This document shows positions 17,720 to 25,676 of a stretch of DNA of 64,000 bases, piece after piece; the stretch's first letter is position 1; the number at the start of each line of letters is the position of its first letter. The notes beneath the pieces were generated by a model. That model saw nothing but the letters and a program-made list of their open reading frames with translations. It was not told the DNA's origin and did not search any database. The stretch is from Harenicola maris (lineage in GTDB: Bacteria > Pseudomonadota > Alphaproteobacteria > Rhodobacterales > Rhodobacteraceae), in contig JADQAZ010000003.1 in NCBI GenBank assembly GCA_018524345.1, forward strand, positions 186,001 through 250,000. Direction: 5' to 3'. A program made the translations under genes and the position numbers.

Positions 17720-18595
17720 CTACAGCTTGTTTATCGGCAGTTTGAGCATCACATCACCCTGCGCATCGGGCTCCGGCATATGCCCCGCCCGCATGTTGAT
17801 CTGCAGGGAGGGCACAATCAGCCGCGGCATCCCAAGGCCCGCATCCCGCGCCTCGCGCATGGCCACAAACTCCGCCTCGCTGGCCGCGCCGCCAATATGC
17901 ACATTGGCCGCCTTCTGCGCGCCAACGGTGGTCTCCCATGCGTAATGCTCGCGCCCGGGGGCCTTGTAATCATGGCCGACAAAGATCCGTGTTTCATCAG
18001 GAAGCGACAGGATCTTCTGGATCGAGGCGTAAAGATCCTTCGCCGATCCCCCCGGAAAATCACAGCGCGCGGTGCCGAAATCGGGCATAAACAAAGTATC
18101 CCCTACAAAGGCCGCATCCCCGATCACATAGGTCATGCAGGCCGGGGTGTGCCCCGGCGTATGCAGCACATCCCCCCGCATCTGGCCAATGTGGAAACTG
18201 TCACCACTGCGGAACAGGCGGTCAAACTGGCTGCCGTCGCGCTGAAACTCCGTGCCCTCGTTGAAAACCTTGCCGAATGTATCCTGAACAACCGTTATCT
18301 GATCCCCGATCCCGATCTTCCCGCCCAGCTCCTGCTGCAGATACGGCGCGGCAGAGAGGTGATCGGCATGCACATGGGTCTCCAGTATCCAGTCAACCTC
18401 CAGCCCCGCCTCGCGGACAAACGCCACGATCTTGTCGGCAGATGCCGTATCCGTGCGCCCCGAGGCATGGTCGAAATCCAGAACACTGTCCACAATCGCC
18501 GCCTTCGTCCCCGCCGGATCGCGCAGCACATAGGAAATCGTATTGGTGCCGGGGTCGAAAAAGGCGGTGATATCGGGGCTGGAAGACAGGGTCAT
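17720..18595 (-). CDS. MBL-fold persulfide dioxygenase-like hydrolase (ETHE1/Blh type)
   Basis: 291 residues. Metal ligands appear in ETHVHADH near residue 75, in TPGHTPACMTYV near 150, the Asp in VGDTLF and the His in FVGHDY. The order matches ETHE1/Blh enzymes that oxidise glutathione persulfide to sulfite with O2 and one iron. The ATG after AAGGTG was preferred to a GTG three codons upstream. It leads the sulfur operon. No sulfide:quinone oxidoreductase or BigR-type repressor lies next to it here, which is unusual for complete versions of the locus. Confidence 0.87.
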   Translation of the reverse strand: MTLSSSPDITAFFDPGTNTISYVLRDPAGTKAAIVDSVLDFDHASGRTDTASADKIVAFVREAGLEVDWILETHVHADHLSAAPYLQQELGGKIGIGDQITVVQDTFGKVFNEGTEFQRDGSQFDRLFRSGDSFHIGQMRGDVLHTPGHTPACMTYVIGDAAFVGDTLFMPDFGTARCDFPGGSAKDLYASIQKILSLPDETRIFVGHDYKAPGREHYAWETTVGAQKAANVHIGGAASEAEFVAMREARDAGLGMPRLIVPSLQINMRAGHMPEPDAQGDVMLKLPINKL

Positions 18596-18706
18596 GGCAA
18601 ACACCTTGTTGGGGATCCGCGCGTGCCGGATGCGTTACACCCCCAGCCTAGATAACCCAAGGCAAGGCGGCAAGTTCGCCCTTTTCGGCCAGAAGCCGCG
18701 CAAATC

Positions 18707-18755
18707 TTAACGAATTATGAACACCCGCCGCAGCGAAGTTAACGATCCATGAACA
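18707..18755. promoter_or_regulatory. Direct repeat TTAACGA-N3-ATGAACA, two copies 32 bp apart
   Basis: 17-bp copies at 18707-18723 and 18739-18755 match at all 14 outer positions and differ only in the central three. They are exactly 32 bp apart (three helical turns) in the divergent region between the sulfur operon and msrB. This is the pattern expected of a cooperative regulator site; the regulator is unknown. Confidence 0.5.
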
Positions 18756-18837
18756 AAAAACGCCCGCCGATGTGAAACTTTCCGCCCCTCCGCCCCGTGG
18801 CTTGAACCGTAACCCCCAAGCCTCAAGGAGCCTCAAA

Positions 18838-19311
18838 ATGGACCGCCGCCTCTTCCTGACCACCGCCGCCGCCTTCGGCGCCCTGCGCTTCGCCATGGAC
18901 CCCGCCCAAGCCGAAGGGACCAAATTCGAGGTCACGCGCAGCGAGGAAGACTGGCGCGCCATGCTGAGCGATATCGAATACGCCGTGATGCGAGAGGAGA
19001 AGACCGAACGCGCCGGCTCCTCGCCGCTGGACAAGGAAACCCGCCCCGGCCTCTATGCCTGCAAGGGCTGCGACCTGCCGCTCTACAGCGCCGAGGCGAA
19101 ATACGACAGCGGCACAGGCTGGCCCAGCTTTACCCAGAGCCTCAAGGGCGCGGTCCGCACCAAAGACGACGATACCCTCTTTGCCCGAAGGACAGAGGTC
19201 CACTGCCGCCGCTGCGGCAGCCACCTTGGCCATATCTTCGACGACGGCCCCGCACCCACCGGCAAACGCCATTGCTTGAACGGTGTCTCCCTATCTTTCA
19301 AACCCGCCTGA
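18838..19311 (+). CDS. msrB: Peptide-methionine (R)-S-oxide reductase, exported form
   Basis: 157 residues. Residues 1-25 (DRRLFLTTAAAFGALRFAMDPAQA) resemble a Tat or Sec signal with two arginines, so the enzyme is probably periplasmic. Zinc ligands are CKGC near 63-66 and CRRC near 122-125; GTGWPSF is the substrate loop and the catalytic Cys lies in RHCLNGVSLSF. It repairs oxidised methionine in envelope proteins. The start follows AAGGAG closely. It ends 1 bp from the convergent acetyltransferase gene, so the two transcripts overlap at the 3' ends. Confidence 0.92.
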   Translation: MDRRLFLTTAAAFGALRFAMDPAQAEGTKFEVTRSEEDWRAMLSDIEYAVMREEKTERAGSSPLDKETRPGLYACKGCDLPLYSAEAKYDSGTGWPSFTQSLKGAVRTKDDDTLFARRTEVHCRRCGSHLGHIFDDGPAPTGKRHCLNGVSLSFKPA

Positions 19312-19312
19312 A

Positions 19313-19807
19313 TCACCCATAGAAAGCAGGGTGAAAGGTGATCTCGCCAAAGGGCTCCGGCCCTTTGAAACGCTGGCTCAGGATATTGCGCGAGGGGGTC
19401 TCCCCGTCGCGCATCAATCCAGTTTCCACAAACCCGCTGGAGCCATAGACCGCAGGGTTCCCCGTCAAAACACAGCCCGCCGCCCCCATGGCCCGCAACT
19501 GGCGCAGCCCCTCGCCAATCAGGCCCCGACCGATGCCGCGCCGCTGCAGGGTAGGGGTGACAGAGACCGGCCCGAGCGCATACCAATCCGGGGTATCAGA
19601 GGCAAAGCGCACCGGAGAAAAAATAACATTCGCAATCACTTCCTCCCCCTCGCAGGCCACAAGCGACAGGGTCAAATCCCCCGCCGCGCGCAGGGCGGCG
19701 GGAATGCCCGCCTCTGTCCCGTCAGAGAATTTCATCGGCGCAAAGGCCGCCGCGGTCAGGGCGGCAATCGCCGCCTCATCGGCGGGCAGGGCCTCGCGGA
19801 TCTTCAC
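19313..19807 (-). CDS. GNAT-family N-acetyltransferase
   Basis: 164 residues from a GTG that overlaps the acyl-CoA dehydrogenase stop by 4 bp (GTGA). The acetyl-CoA loop QRRGIGRGLIGEGLRQL (near 91-107) is preceded by ALGPVSVTP, and NPAVYGSSGF is the typical C-terminal block, the pattern of the YhbS-like GNAT subgroup. The substrate is unknown. Coupled translation with the dehydrogenase suggests co-regulation, though GNAT genes often accompany unrelated genes. Confidence 0.82.
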   Translation of the reverse strand: MKIREALPADEAAIAALTAAAFAPMKFSDGTEAGIPAALRAAGDLTLSLVACEGEEVIANVIFSPVRFASDTPDWYALGPVSVTPTLQRRGIGRGLIGEGLRQLRAMGAAGCVLTGNPAVYGSSGFVETGLMRDGETPSRNILSQRFKGPEPFGEITFHPAFYG

Positions 19808-21051
19808 GAGGGTTTCCGATACTGGCGCAGCTCCGCACGGGCCACCTGCCTGCGATGCACCGCATCGGGCCCATCGGCCAGACGCAGGGTGCGCAGATGG
19901 GTCCATTGCCGCGCAAGCGGCGTGTCCTGACTGACCCCCATCGCCCCGTGCATCTGCACGGCGGCATCGGTGACCTTCAGGGCCACCTCCGGCCCCGCAA
20001 CCTTGATCATCGAAATCCACGGCGCGGCGGCGCGGGCATCACCCTGATCCATCATCCACGCGGCTTTCAGGCACAACAGCCGCGCCTGCTCGATCTCCAT
20101 CCGCCCATTGGCAATCACATCGTAATTCCCGCCCAGCTCGGCCAAGGGCGCGCCAAAGGCCTTGCGCTCCAGCGAGCGTTCGCACATCAGCTCCAGCGCC
20201 TTCTCCGCCATGCCAATCGCCCGCATACAATGGTGAATTCGCCCGGGGCCAAGCCGCCCCTGCGCGATCTCGAACCCCCGCCCTTCGCCCAAAAGCATCG
20301 CCTCCAAAGGCACCCGCACATCGGTAAAGCGGACGTGGAAATGCCCGTGCGGCGCGTCGTCATGGCCGTACACCTCCATCGGGCGCAGCTTTTCGATGCC
20401 CTTGGCATTGGCGGGCACCACGATCATGGAGTGCTGCTCATGGCGCGGCCCCTTATGGGATGTGCGCACCATAACGATATACACCGAACAGCGCGGATCC
20501 CCCGCCCCCGTGGCCCACCATTTCTCGCCGTTCAGCACATACTCCTCGCCCGACTTGACGCAGGACAGGGAAATATTCGTCGCATCGGAACTGGCCACCT
20601 GCGGCTCCGTCATCAAATAGGCAGAGCGGATATCCCCCGCCATCAAGGGCTCCAACCAGGCCTTTTTCATCGCCGGCGTCCCGTATTTATGGAACACCTC
20701 CATATTGCCGGTGTCAGGGGCGTTACAGTTGCAAACCTCTGGCGCGAGGTGACTTTTTCCCATCTCCTCGGCCATATAGGCATATTCCACAGTGCTCAGC
20801 CCGCCCGCCTCGGGATGCCACAGGTTCCAAAGGCCAAGGGCGCGCGCCTGCTTCTTCAGCCCCTCCAAAATCTCCACCTGCTTAGGAGTCAACTCCCAAC
20901 GGTCACCCACAGAAACCTCGTCCAGAAACTCCGCGTCGGCGGGCATGACGCGCTCTGCGATAAAACGCCTGAGGCGCGTAAGAAGCCCCGCGGCATGGGG
21001 ACTCAGGCCAAAGGTCATCGCCTCTGGCGCGGGGGCAGGCGGGGTGGTCAT
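19804..21051 (-). CDS. Acyl-CoA dehydrogenase, ACAD10/11-type
   Basis: 415 residues. The sequence has the features that set the ACAD10/11 branch apart: CNCNAPDTGNMEVFHKYG, MTEPQVASSDATNI, VLNGEKWWATGAGDPRCSVYIVM, and HDDAPHGHFHVRF. FAD-binding and CoA-binding segments follow (RAIGMAEKALELMCERS, QMHGAMGVSQDTPLARQW). I chose the ATG opening MTTPPAPAPEAM because it puts the first helix at the usual distance. In ACAD11 and the LvaC enzyme of Pseudomonas levulinate catabolism this domain works with an aminoglycoside-phosphotransferase-like kinase to remove a 4-hydroxyl from acyl-CoA. A kinase of that family is encoded divergently 85 bp away, so the same chemistry is plausible here. Confidence 0.88.
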   Translation of the reverse strand: MTTPPAPAPEAMTFGLSPHAAGLLTRLRRFIAERVMPADAEFLDEVSVGDRWELTPKQVEILEGLKKQARALGLWNLWHPEAGGLSTVEYAYMAEEMGKSHLAPEVCNCNAPDTGNMEVFHKYGTPAMKKAWLEPLMAGDIRSAYLMTEPQVASSDATNISLSCVKSGEEYVLNGEKWWATGAGDPRCSVYIVMVRTSHKGPRHEQHSMIVVPANAKGIEKLRPMEVYGHDDAPHGHFHVRFTDVRVPLEAMLLGEGRGFEIAQGRLGPGRIHHCMRAIGMAEKALELMCERSLERKAFGAPLAELGGNYDVIANGRMEIEQARLLCLKAAWMMDQGDARAAAPWISMIKVAGPEVALKVTDAAVQMHGAMGVSQDTPLARQWTHLRTLRLADGPDAVHRRQVARAELRQYRKPS

Positions 21052-21136
21052 GGCACGGCCTTTCCTTGATTGCGCCCCCCATCCTCGCAGCCGCAAGGCG
21101 CTTGTCAATCCGCACGAGGGCCGTTTTGATGCTGAT

Positions 21137-22183
21137 ATGACGATTGCCGTTGACGAAACCCCTGACGCACTGGCGGGCCGCCTTGCCCCCTATCTGGATC
21201 AGCACCTGCCACAGATCGGGCGGCTGGAGCGGCTTGAGAAATTCGCCTCCGGCCAATCCAACCCCACCTATCTGGCGCAGACAGGGCAGGGGCGCTTTGT
21301 CCTGCGGATCAAACCGCCCGGCCCGCTGCTCCCCTCCGCCCATATGGTCGAACGCGAATACCGCGTGATGCAGGCCCTCGGGCAAAGCGCCGTGCCCGTG
21401 CCGCGCATGCTGCATCTGGCGGAGGACGCGGCCTCCCCCCTTGGCCGCGCCTTCTTCGTGATGGAGCATCTGGACGGCCGCATTTTCTGGAACCCCGCCC
21501 TGCCAGAGCTTGCCAAACCGGAGCGCGCCCCGATCTTTGCCGAGATGGGCCGCGTTCTGGCCGCCCTGCATGACATCACCCCCGCCGATATCGGCCTTGG
21601 GGACTACGGCAGGCCCGGCGATTACTTCGCCCGCCAATGCAAACGCTGGACAGCCCAATACCGCGCCAGCGAACGCAGCCCCAAGCCGGACATGGAGGCC
21701 CTGATCACTTGGCTGGGGGCAAACCTGCCCCCCGATGACGGGCAGGTGGCGCTGGTCCACGGGGACTACCGCCTTGATAACATGATTTTTTCCCACACCG
21801 GCCCCGCGATGCTCGGCCTGCTGGATTGGGAGCTTTCCACCCTCGGCCACCCCATGGCCGATCTGGCCTATCAGGCGATGCAATGGCGCATGCCCCATGA
21901 CGGCCCGCTCAAGGGCCTCGGCGGGCAAAACCGCACCGCCCTCGGCCTGCCGGATGAACAGGCCTATGTCGCCGCCTATTGCAGCGCCCGAAAAATATCG
22001 CCGCCGCGCCATTGGCGCTTCTATATGGCCTTTGCTTTTTTCCGTCTTGCCGCCATTCTGGAAGGTGTCGGCGCCAGGGCGGATGCGGGCAATGCCTCGA
22101 ACCCGTCCGGCGCACTGGCCTATGGCGAACAAGTTCCAGAACTGGTAGCCGGGGCCTTGGGCCTGATCCGTGGGGGAAAATAG
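21137..22183 (+). CDS. Aminoglycoside phosphotransferase-family kinase, ACAD11/LvaA-like
   Basis: 348 residues. The kinase fold is clear: FASGQSNPTYLAQTGQGRFVLRIKPPGPLLPSAHMVEREYRVMQAL is the nucleotide loop with the catalytic Lys, VHGDYRLDNMIF the catalytic loop (Asp and Asn), and GLLDWELSTLGHPMADLAY the metal-binding Asp. This is the ACAD10/11 N-terminal domain, free-standing here. LvaA-type members phosphorylate the 4-hydroxyl of 4-hydroxyacyl-CoA. The ATG was chosen since earlier in-frame codons lie antisense to the dehydrogenase start. It is followed 3 bp later by the hydratase/dehydrogenase-like gene in one operon. Confidence 0.88.
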   Translation: MTIAVDETPDALAGRLAPYLDQHLPQIGRLERLEKFASGQSNPTYLAQTGQGRFVLRIKPPGPLLPSAHMVEREYRVMQALGQSAVPVPRMLHLAEDAASPLGRAFFVMEHLDGRIFWNPALPELAKPERAPIFAEMGRVLAALHDITPADIGLGDYGRPGDYFARQCKRWTAQYRASERSPKPDMEALITWLGANLPPDDGQVALVHGDYRLDNMIFSHTGPAMLGLLDWELSTLGHPMADLAYQAMQWRMPHDGPLKGLGGQNRTALGLPDEQAYVAAYCSARKISPPRHWRFYMAFAFFRLAAILEGVGARADAGNASNPSGALAYGEQVPELVAGALGLIRGGK

Positions 22184-22186
22184 CCT

Positions 22187-24052
22187 ATGTCGCTTGTGTC
22201 ACTGCAAATCAACGAGGGGGTCGGCCTGATCCGCCTCAACAACCCGCCTGATAACGGGCTGACGGCCGATGTCCGCACCGGATTGTGGGAGGCCATCAGC
22301 ATCTGCGAAAGCGAGGCCTTGGTCGGCGCCGTGATCCTGATGGGCGGGGGCGAGGTCTTTTGCACCGGCCCCAGCATCGACGACAGGGCCCAATCAGACA
22401 GCGTGCCCAGCCTCTCCGCCCTATGCAGCCGCATCGAAGCCTGCCCCAAGCCGGTGATCACCGGCCTGCACGGCAAGGCCCATGACGCGGGCTGCGAGCT
22501 TGTCCTCGCCTCCCACTACCGTCTGTCCGAACCGGACGCGACCCTCGGCTTTCCCGCCATCACCCAAGGGGTGATCCCCTGCGGCGGCGCAACACAGCGC
22601 CTCCCGCGCCTGATCGGGGCCAAGGCGGCGCTTGACCTGCTGCTGTCGGGCGATCCCCTGCCCGCAGGGGCGGCAGAGGCCAACGGGTTGATCGACGGCA
22701 CCGTGCAGGGCAACCTGCAAACCGCCTGCATCAGCCTCGCGCGTGATCTGGCCAAGAACAGCGCCCCGACCCGCGAAACACGGGCGCAGACCACGGGCCT
22801 CGCCGATCCCGCCGCCTTCCAGATCGCCGTGGCAGAGGCACAAAAGCGCAGCAAAGACAGCGGCTTGATCGCGCCGGAGCGCCTGATCGACTGCGTCGCC
22901 GCGGCGCAATTCCTGCCCTTCGAACAGGGCCTCGCCTATGAGGCAGAGGCCCATGCCGAACTCGCCGCCAGCCCCGAGGCCCGCGCCCTGCGCTACCTCG
23001 CGCAGGCCGCAAGCCAACCGCAAACCACGCAAACCCCTGCCAAAATCACGCCCATCGGCATCACCGGGGCAGGGGCGCGCGGCGCCCCCCTGATCGCCGC
23101 CGCGCTGCTCGCGGGGCTTGAGGTCCGGATGCTGGAGCAAGACGAGGAATACCTCTCCGAGGGGATCGGCCGCGTCCATGCCCTGCTGCATCAGGCGCAG
23201 GTCGAGGGGCGCCTCAGCCCCGAAGGCCGCGCCGAGGTCGAGGGCCGCCTCACCGGCGCCAGCTCGGTCGAGGATCTGGGACAGGTGCATTTCATGGTCG
23301 AAACCCTGCCCGACGATTCAGGGCGCAAACCCGATCTTTTGGCGGGCCTTGCAGAGATCGTCGGCCCCTTCGGCATCGTCGCCACCCTTGCCGAAACCCC
23401 GTCGCTGGAGGAACTCTCCACCACCGAGGCCACCGATGAACGCCTCATCGGCCTGCGCTTTGCTGGCGCGGCCCATCAGGCGCGGATGCTCGAGGTGATC
23501 GTGCAAGAGGGCTCCGGCCCCGCCGCCGCTGCAACGGGTCTCGCCTTCGCCGATCTTCTTGGCCTGCAGGCCACCGCCAGCCGCACGGCGCTCCTGCCGC
23601 TGCTCTGGCGCGCCATGCGCGGCGCAGTGCGCCATGTGGCGCAAACCGATGCCGAGCAAGCCCGCCTCGCCGCCGCGCTCACCTCCCTCGGTTTCACCCG
23701 CTTCCCCATCAGCGCCAGCCCCGAAGGCAGTCCGAGCGCGGCAGAGGCCGCCCGCCTGACCCGCCCGCTGCTCCTCGCCATGGCCAATGCAGGGGCCGAT
23801 GCCCTGATGTCAGGCGCGGCCGCAGGCGCGATGCAGGTCGATCTGGCGGCGGTCCATGGCCTCAACTTCCCGCGCACCATGGGCGGGCCGATGCATTGGG
23901 CAGAGGGGCAGGGGCTGCTACGCTGCCGCGATGACCTCGCCGCATTGGCGGATCGCTACGACAGCACGCTCTTCGCCCCTTCGGAGCTTTTTACAGAAAT
24001 GGGCCGCGGCACAGGAAACTTCGAGGGCTGGGGCCTTCAGGCCGCCGAATAG
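22187..24052 (+). CDS. Enoyl-CoA hydratase/3-hydroxyacyl-CoA dehydrogenase-like fusion, degenerate
   Basis: 621 residues against ~700 for FadB/FadJ. Residues 1-~200 are crotonase-like (PVITGLHGKAHDAGCELVLASHYRL, IPCGGATQRLPRLIGAKAALDLLLSG). Glu104 matches the first catalytic Glu, but the second position, 20 residues later, is Ala124 (FPAITQG instead of PEITxG). Residues ~285-621 resemble the 3-hydroxyacyl-CoA dehydrogenase part, with a GAGARG dinucleotide loop and a His in FAGAAHQARMLEVIV, but the NxPGFIxNR block is not recognisable (DLLGLQATASRTALLPLLW). It may have altered activity or a structural role. It follows the LvaA-like kinase by 3 bp. Confidence 0.75.
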   Translation: MSLVSLQINEGVGLIRLNNPPDNGLTADVRTGLWEAISICESEALVGAVILMGGGEVFCTGPSIDDRAQSDSVPSLSALCSRIEACPKPVITGLHGKAHDAGCELVLASHYRLSEPDATLGFPAITQGVIPCGGATQRLPRLIGAKAALDLLLSGDPLPAGAAEANGLIDGTVQGNLQTACISLARDLAKNSAPTRETRAQTTGLADPAAFQIAVAEAQKRSKDSGLIAPERLIDCVAAAQFLPFEQGLAYEAEAHAELAASPEARALRYLAQAASQPQTTQTPAKITPIGITGAGARGAPLIAAALLAGLEVRMLEQDEEYLSEGIGRVHALLHQAQVEGRLSPEGRAEVEGRLTGASSVEDLGQVHFMVETLPDDSGRKPDLLAGLAEIVGPFGIVATLAETPSLEELSTTEATDERLIGLRFAGAAHQARMLEVIVQEGSGPAAAATGLAFADLLGLQATASRTALLPLLWRAMRGAVRHVAQTDAEQARLAAALTSLGFTRFPISASPEGSPSAAEAARLTRPLLLAMANAGADALMSGAAAGAMQVDLAAVHGLNFPRTMGGPMHWAEGQGLLRCRDDLAALADRYDSTLFAPSELFTEMGRGTGNFEGWGLQAAE

Positions 24053-24065
24053 CCCAACACCCGCC

Positions 24066-24281
24066 TTAGCGCAGGATGCTACCCGCAATCACCAGCATCA
24101 TCCCGATGGATGCCACCCCGAGCGCGCCCATATTCCAAGGGGCAAGCCCCTGCAATTTCACGCGGAATTCATCCTGCGGCAGATCCGCTCTTTTGATCTG
24201 GATCGCGCGGAACATAACCCCAATGATCCCGGCAAGGCCGAGAAGGGTGACAAATATTCCGATCCACATAAGGGTGCTCAT
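24066..24281 (-). CDS. Small two-TM membrane protein, function unknown
   Basis: 71 residues: membrane segment ~5-27, a short charged linker (AIQIKRADLPQDEFRVKLQGLAPWN), and a second segment ~50-70. No family recognised, though similar short proteins occur in related genomes. It converges on the preceding acyl-CoA gene with a 13-bp gap and is divergent from gapR. Confidence 0.65.
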   Translation of the reverse strand: MSTLMWIGIFVTLLGLAGIIGVMFRAIQIKRADLPQDEFRVKLQGLAPWNMGALGVASIGMMLVIAGSILR

Positions 24282-24394
24282 ACCCCGAGTTATGACGGCA
24301 AAACCCGCTCTTGTGCAAGGGGGGCGTGCGCGGTAATCACAAAGCCGCCCGGCCCGATGGGCGGCCCAGACCGCGATGCAAAGGATCCCCCAGA

Positions 24395-24652
24395 ATGAAC
24401 GACGCTTCCGCAGACAGCACCTACCGTATCTCCGCCGATGAGCTGCGCCAGTTTATCGAACGTTTTGAGCGTCTTGAGGCCGAGAAAGCCGATATCGCCG
24501 ACGCCCAGAAAGAAGTCATGGCAGAGGCCAAGGGCCGCGGCTACGACACCAAGGTGATGCGCAAACTGATCGCGATGCGCAAGAAAGAGGCCGGTGATCT
24601 GGCCGAAGAAGAGGCCGTGCTGGAGGTCTACCGCTCCGCTCTTGGCATGTAA
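24395..24652 (+). CDS. gapR: GapR-family nucleoid protein (DUF2312)
   Basis: 85 residues, the normal size. The sequence ISADELRQFIERFERLEAEKADIADAQKEVMAEAKGRGYDTKVMRKLIAMRKKE is near-invariant in alphaproteobacterial GapR, which forms a tetrameric clamp that binds overtwisted, AT-rich DNA ahead of replication and transcription and stimulates topoisomerase IV. The ATG opening MNDASADSTYRIS gives the family's usual N-terminus. Its presence is a strong marker of an alphaproteobacterium. Confidence 0.93.
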   Translation: MNDASADSTYRISADELRQFIERFERLEAEKADIADAQKEVMAEAKGRGYDTKVMRKLIAMRKKEAGDLAEEEAVLEVYRSALGM

Positions 24653-24703
24653 GCCGCGCGGCGCAGGCACAGGTGTTCGGCCATAGGGCCGGATGCCTCA
24701 GGC

Positions 24704-25582
24704 CTAGGGCCGAATGAACGTCACATCTTCCATCGCCGCAATGCGGGTGCAGTCCTCTTCATAACGCGCGGTCAGATCGGCGATCAGCTCCGCGGTCCAA
24801 CCCGGCAGATCAAGCTCCACCTCAAGGGCCTCTGCACTGGCGTATTTGTCCAGAAAAGCAGAGAGCACGCGAACACGCTGCCCCCGTGTCTTTGGCGGAT
24901 GGGTCTGCAGGTAATTCTCCAGCCGCGTCACTCCCTCCTGCGACATCAGCGTCAGGTGGAAATCAAACTCCGAATGAATGTTCTGCTCATCGGCAAACCC
25001 GCCAACAGCGCGCAGAACCTCACCCCAGATCAGGGGCGTATCCTCGTTGCACCAAACGGTGACAGGCGCATTCGGCGCGTTGGAGCGCATCGAGGCAATC
25101 GTGTCGGACCAGCGCAGGTCCGTGGGCACAACGCCCGTCATATAAGACAGGAAATCCTCCTCCGCCCCGATGCGGTGATACAGGGCGGGGATCAATGTCG
25201 CAGGGTTGCGGATCGCCATGTAGAAAGAGGTGTTGTCCTCGGGAAACAGGTTGCTGATCCATGTCGCCTTCAGGCCCGCATCGGCATAAATGCCGCCGTC
25301 CTTCAGGGCGCCGCGGTCGGCACAGATGAACTGCTCGTTCGAGAACACAAGCCGCTCCGCCTTGTCCGTATCAAGGATGGCGGCAAGGATGGTGTCCTGC
25401 ATCTCCTGACTGGCGCGCTCCCCCTTGAGGGTCGAAATCGCCTCGCGCAAAATCGGCCGATACCGCCCGGGGCCGGAAATGATCACACCGCGGTTCCCAA
25501 GCTGCGCACGGTTCTTCATCAAGCACCGATACAATCGGTTCTCGTCGGTGCAATGCACGCCCAAGTGATATGCAATGTCCAT
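24704..25582 (-). CDS. Conserved protein of unknown function, possibly sulfotransferase-like
   Basis: 292 residues, soluble. The N-terminus (YHLGVHCTDENRLYRCLMKNRAQLGNRGVIISGPGRY) and the segment NTSFYMAIRNPATLIPALYHRI resemble the P-loop and PAPS-binding region layout of sulfotransferase-like proteins found in marine alphaproteobacteria, but no decisive motif is present. It is a single gene, convergent with gapR and divergent from the permease gene; no operon partner helps. I treat the family hint as weak. Confidence 0.55.
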   Translation of the reverse strand: MDIAYHLGVHCTDENRLYRCLMKNRAQLGNRGVIISGPGRYRPILREAISTLKGERASQEMQDTILAAILDTDKAERLVFSNEQFICADRGALKDGGIYADAGLKATWISNLFPEDNTSFYMAIRNPATLIPALYHRIGAEEDFLSYMTGVVPTDLRWSDTIASMRSNAPNAPVTVWCNEDTPLIWGEVLRAVGGFADEQNIHSEFDFHLTLMSQEGVTRLENYLQTHPPKTRGQRVRVLSAFLDKYASAEALEVELDLPGWTAELIADLTARYEEDCTRIAAMEDVTFIRP

Positions 25583-25676
25583 CTACCGTCCGCCTGCTTG
25601 TTTGCTGCCTGTTTGTTTTGACTAAAGTATACCTGAGTTTCTGGACAGTTAAACTGCTTTCACTTATCGCCTTGGC

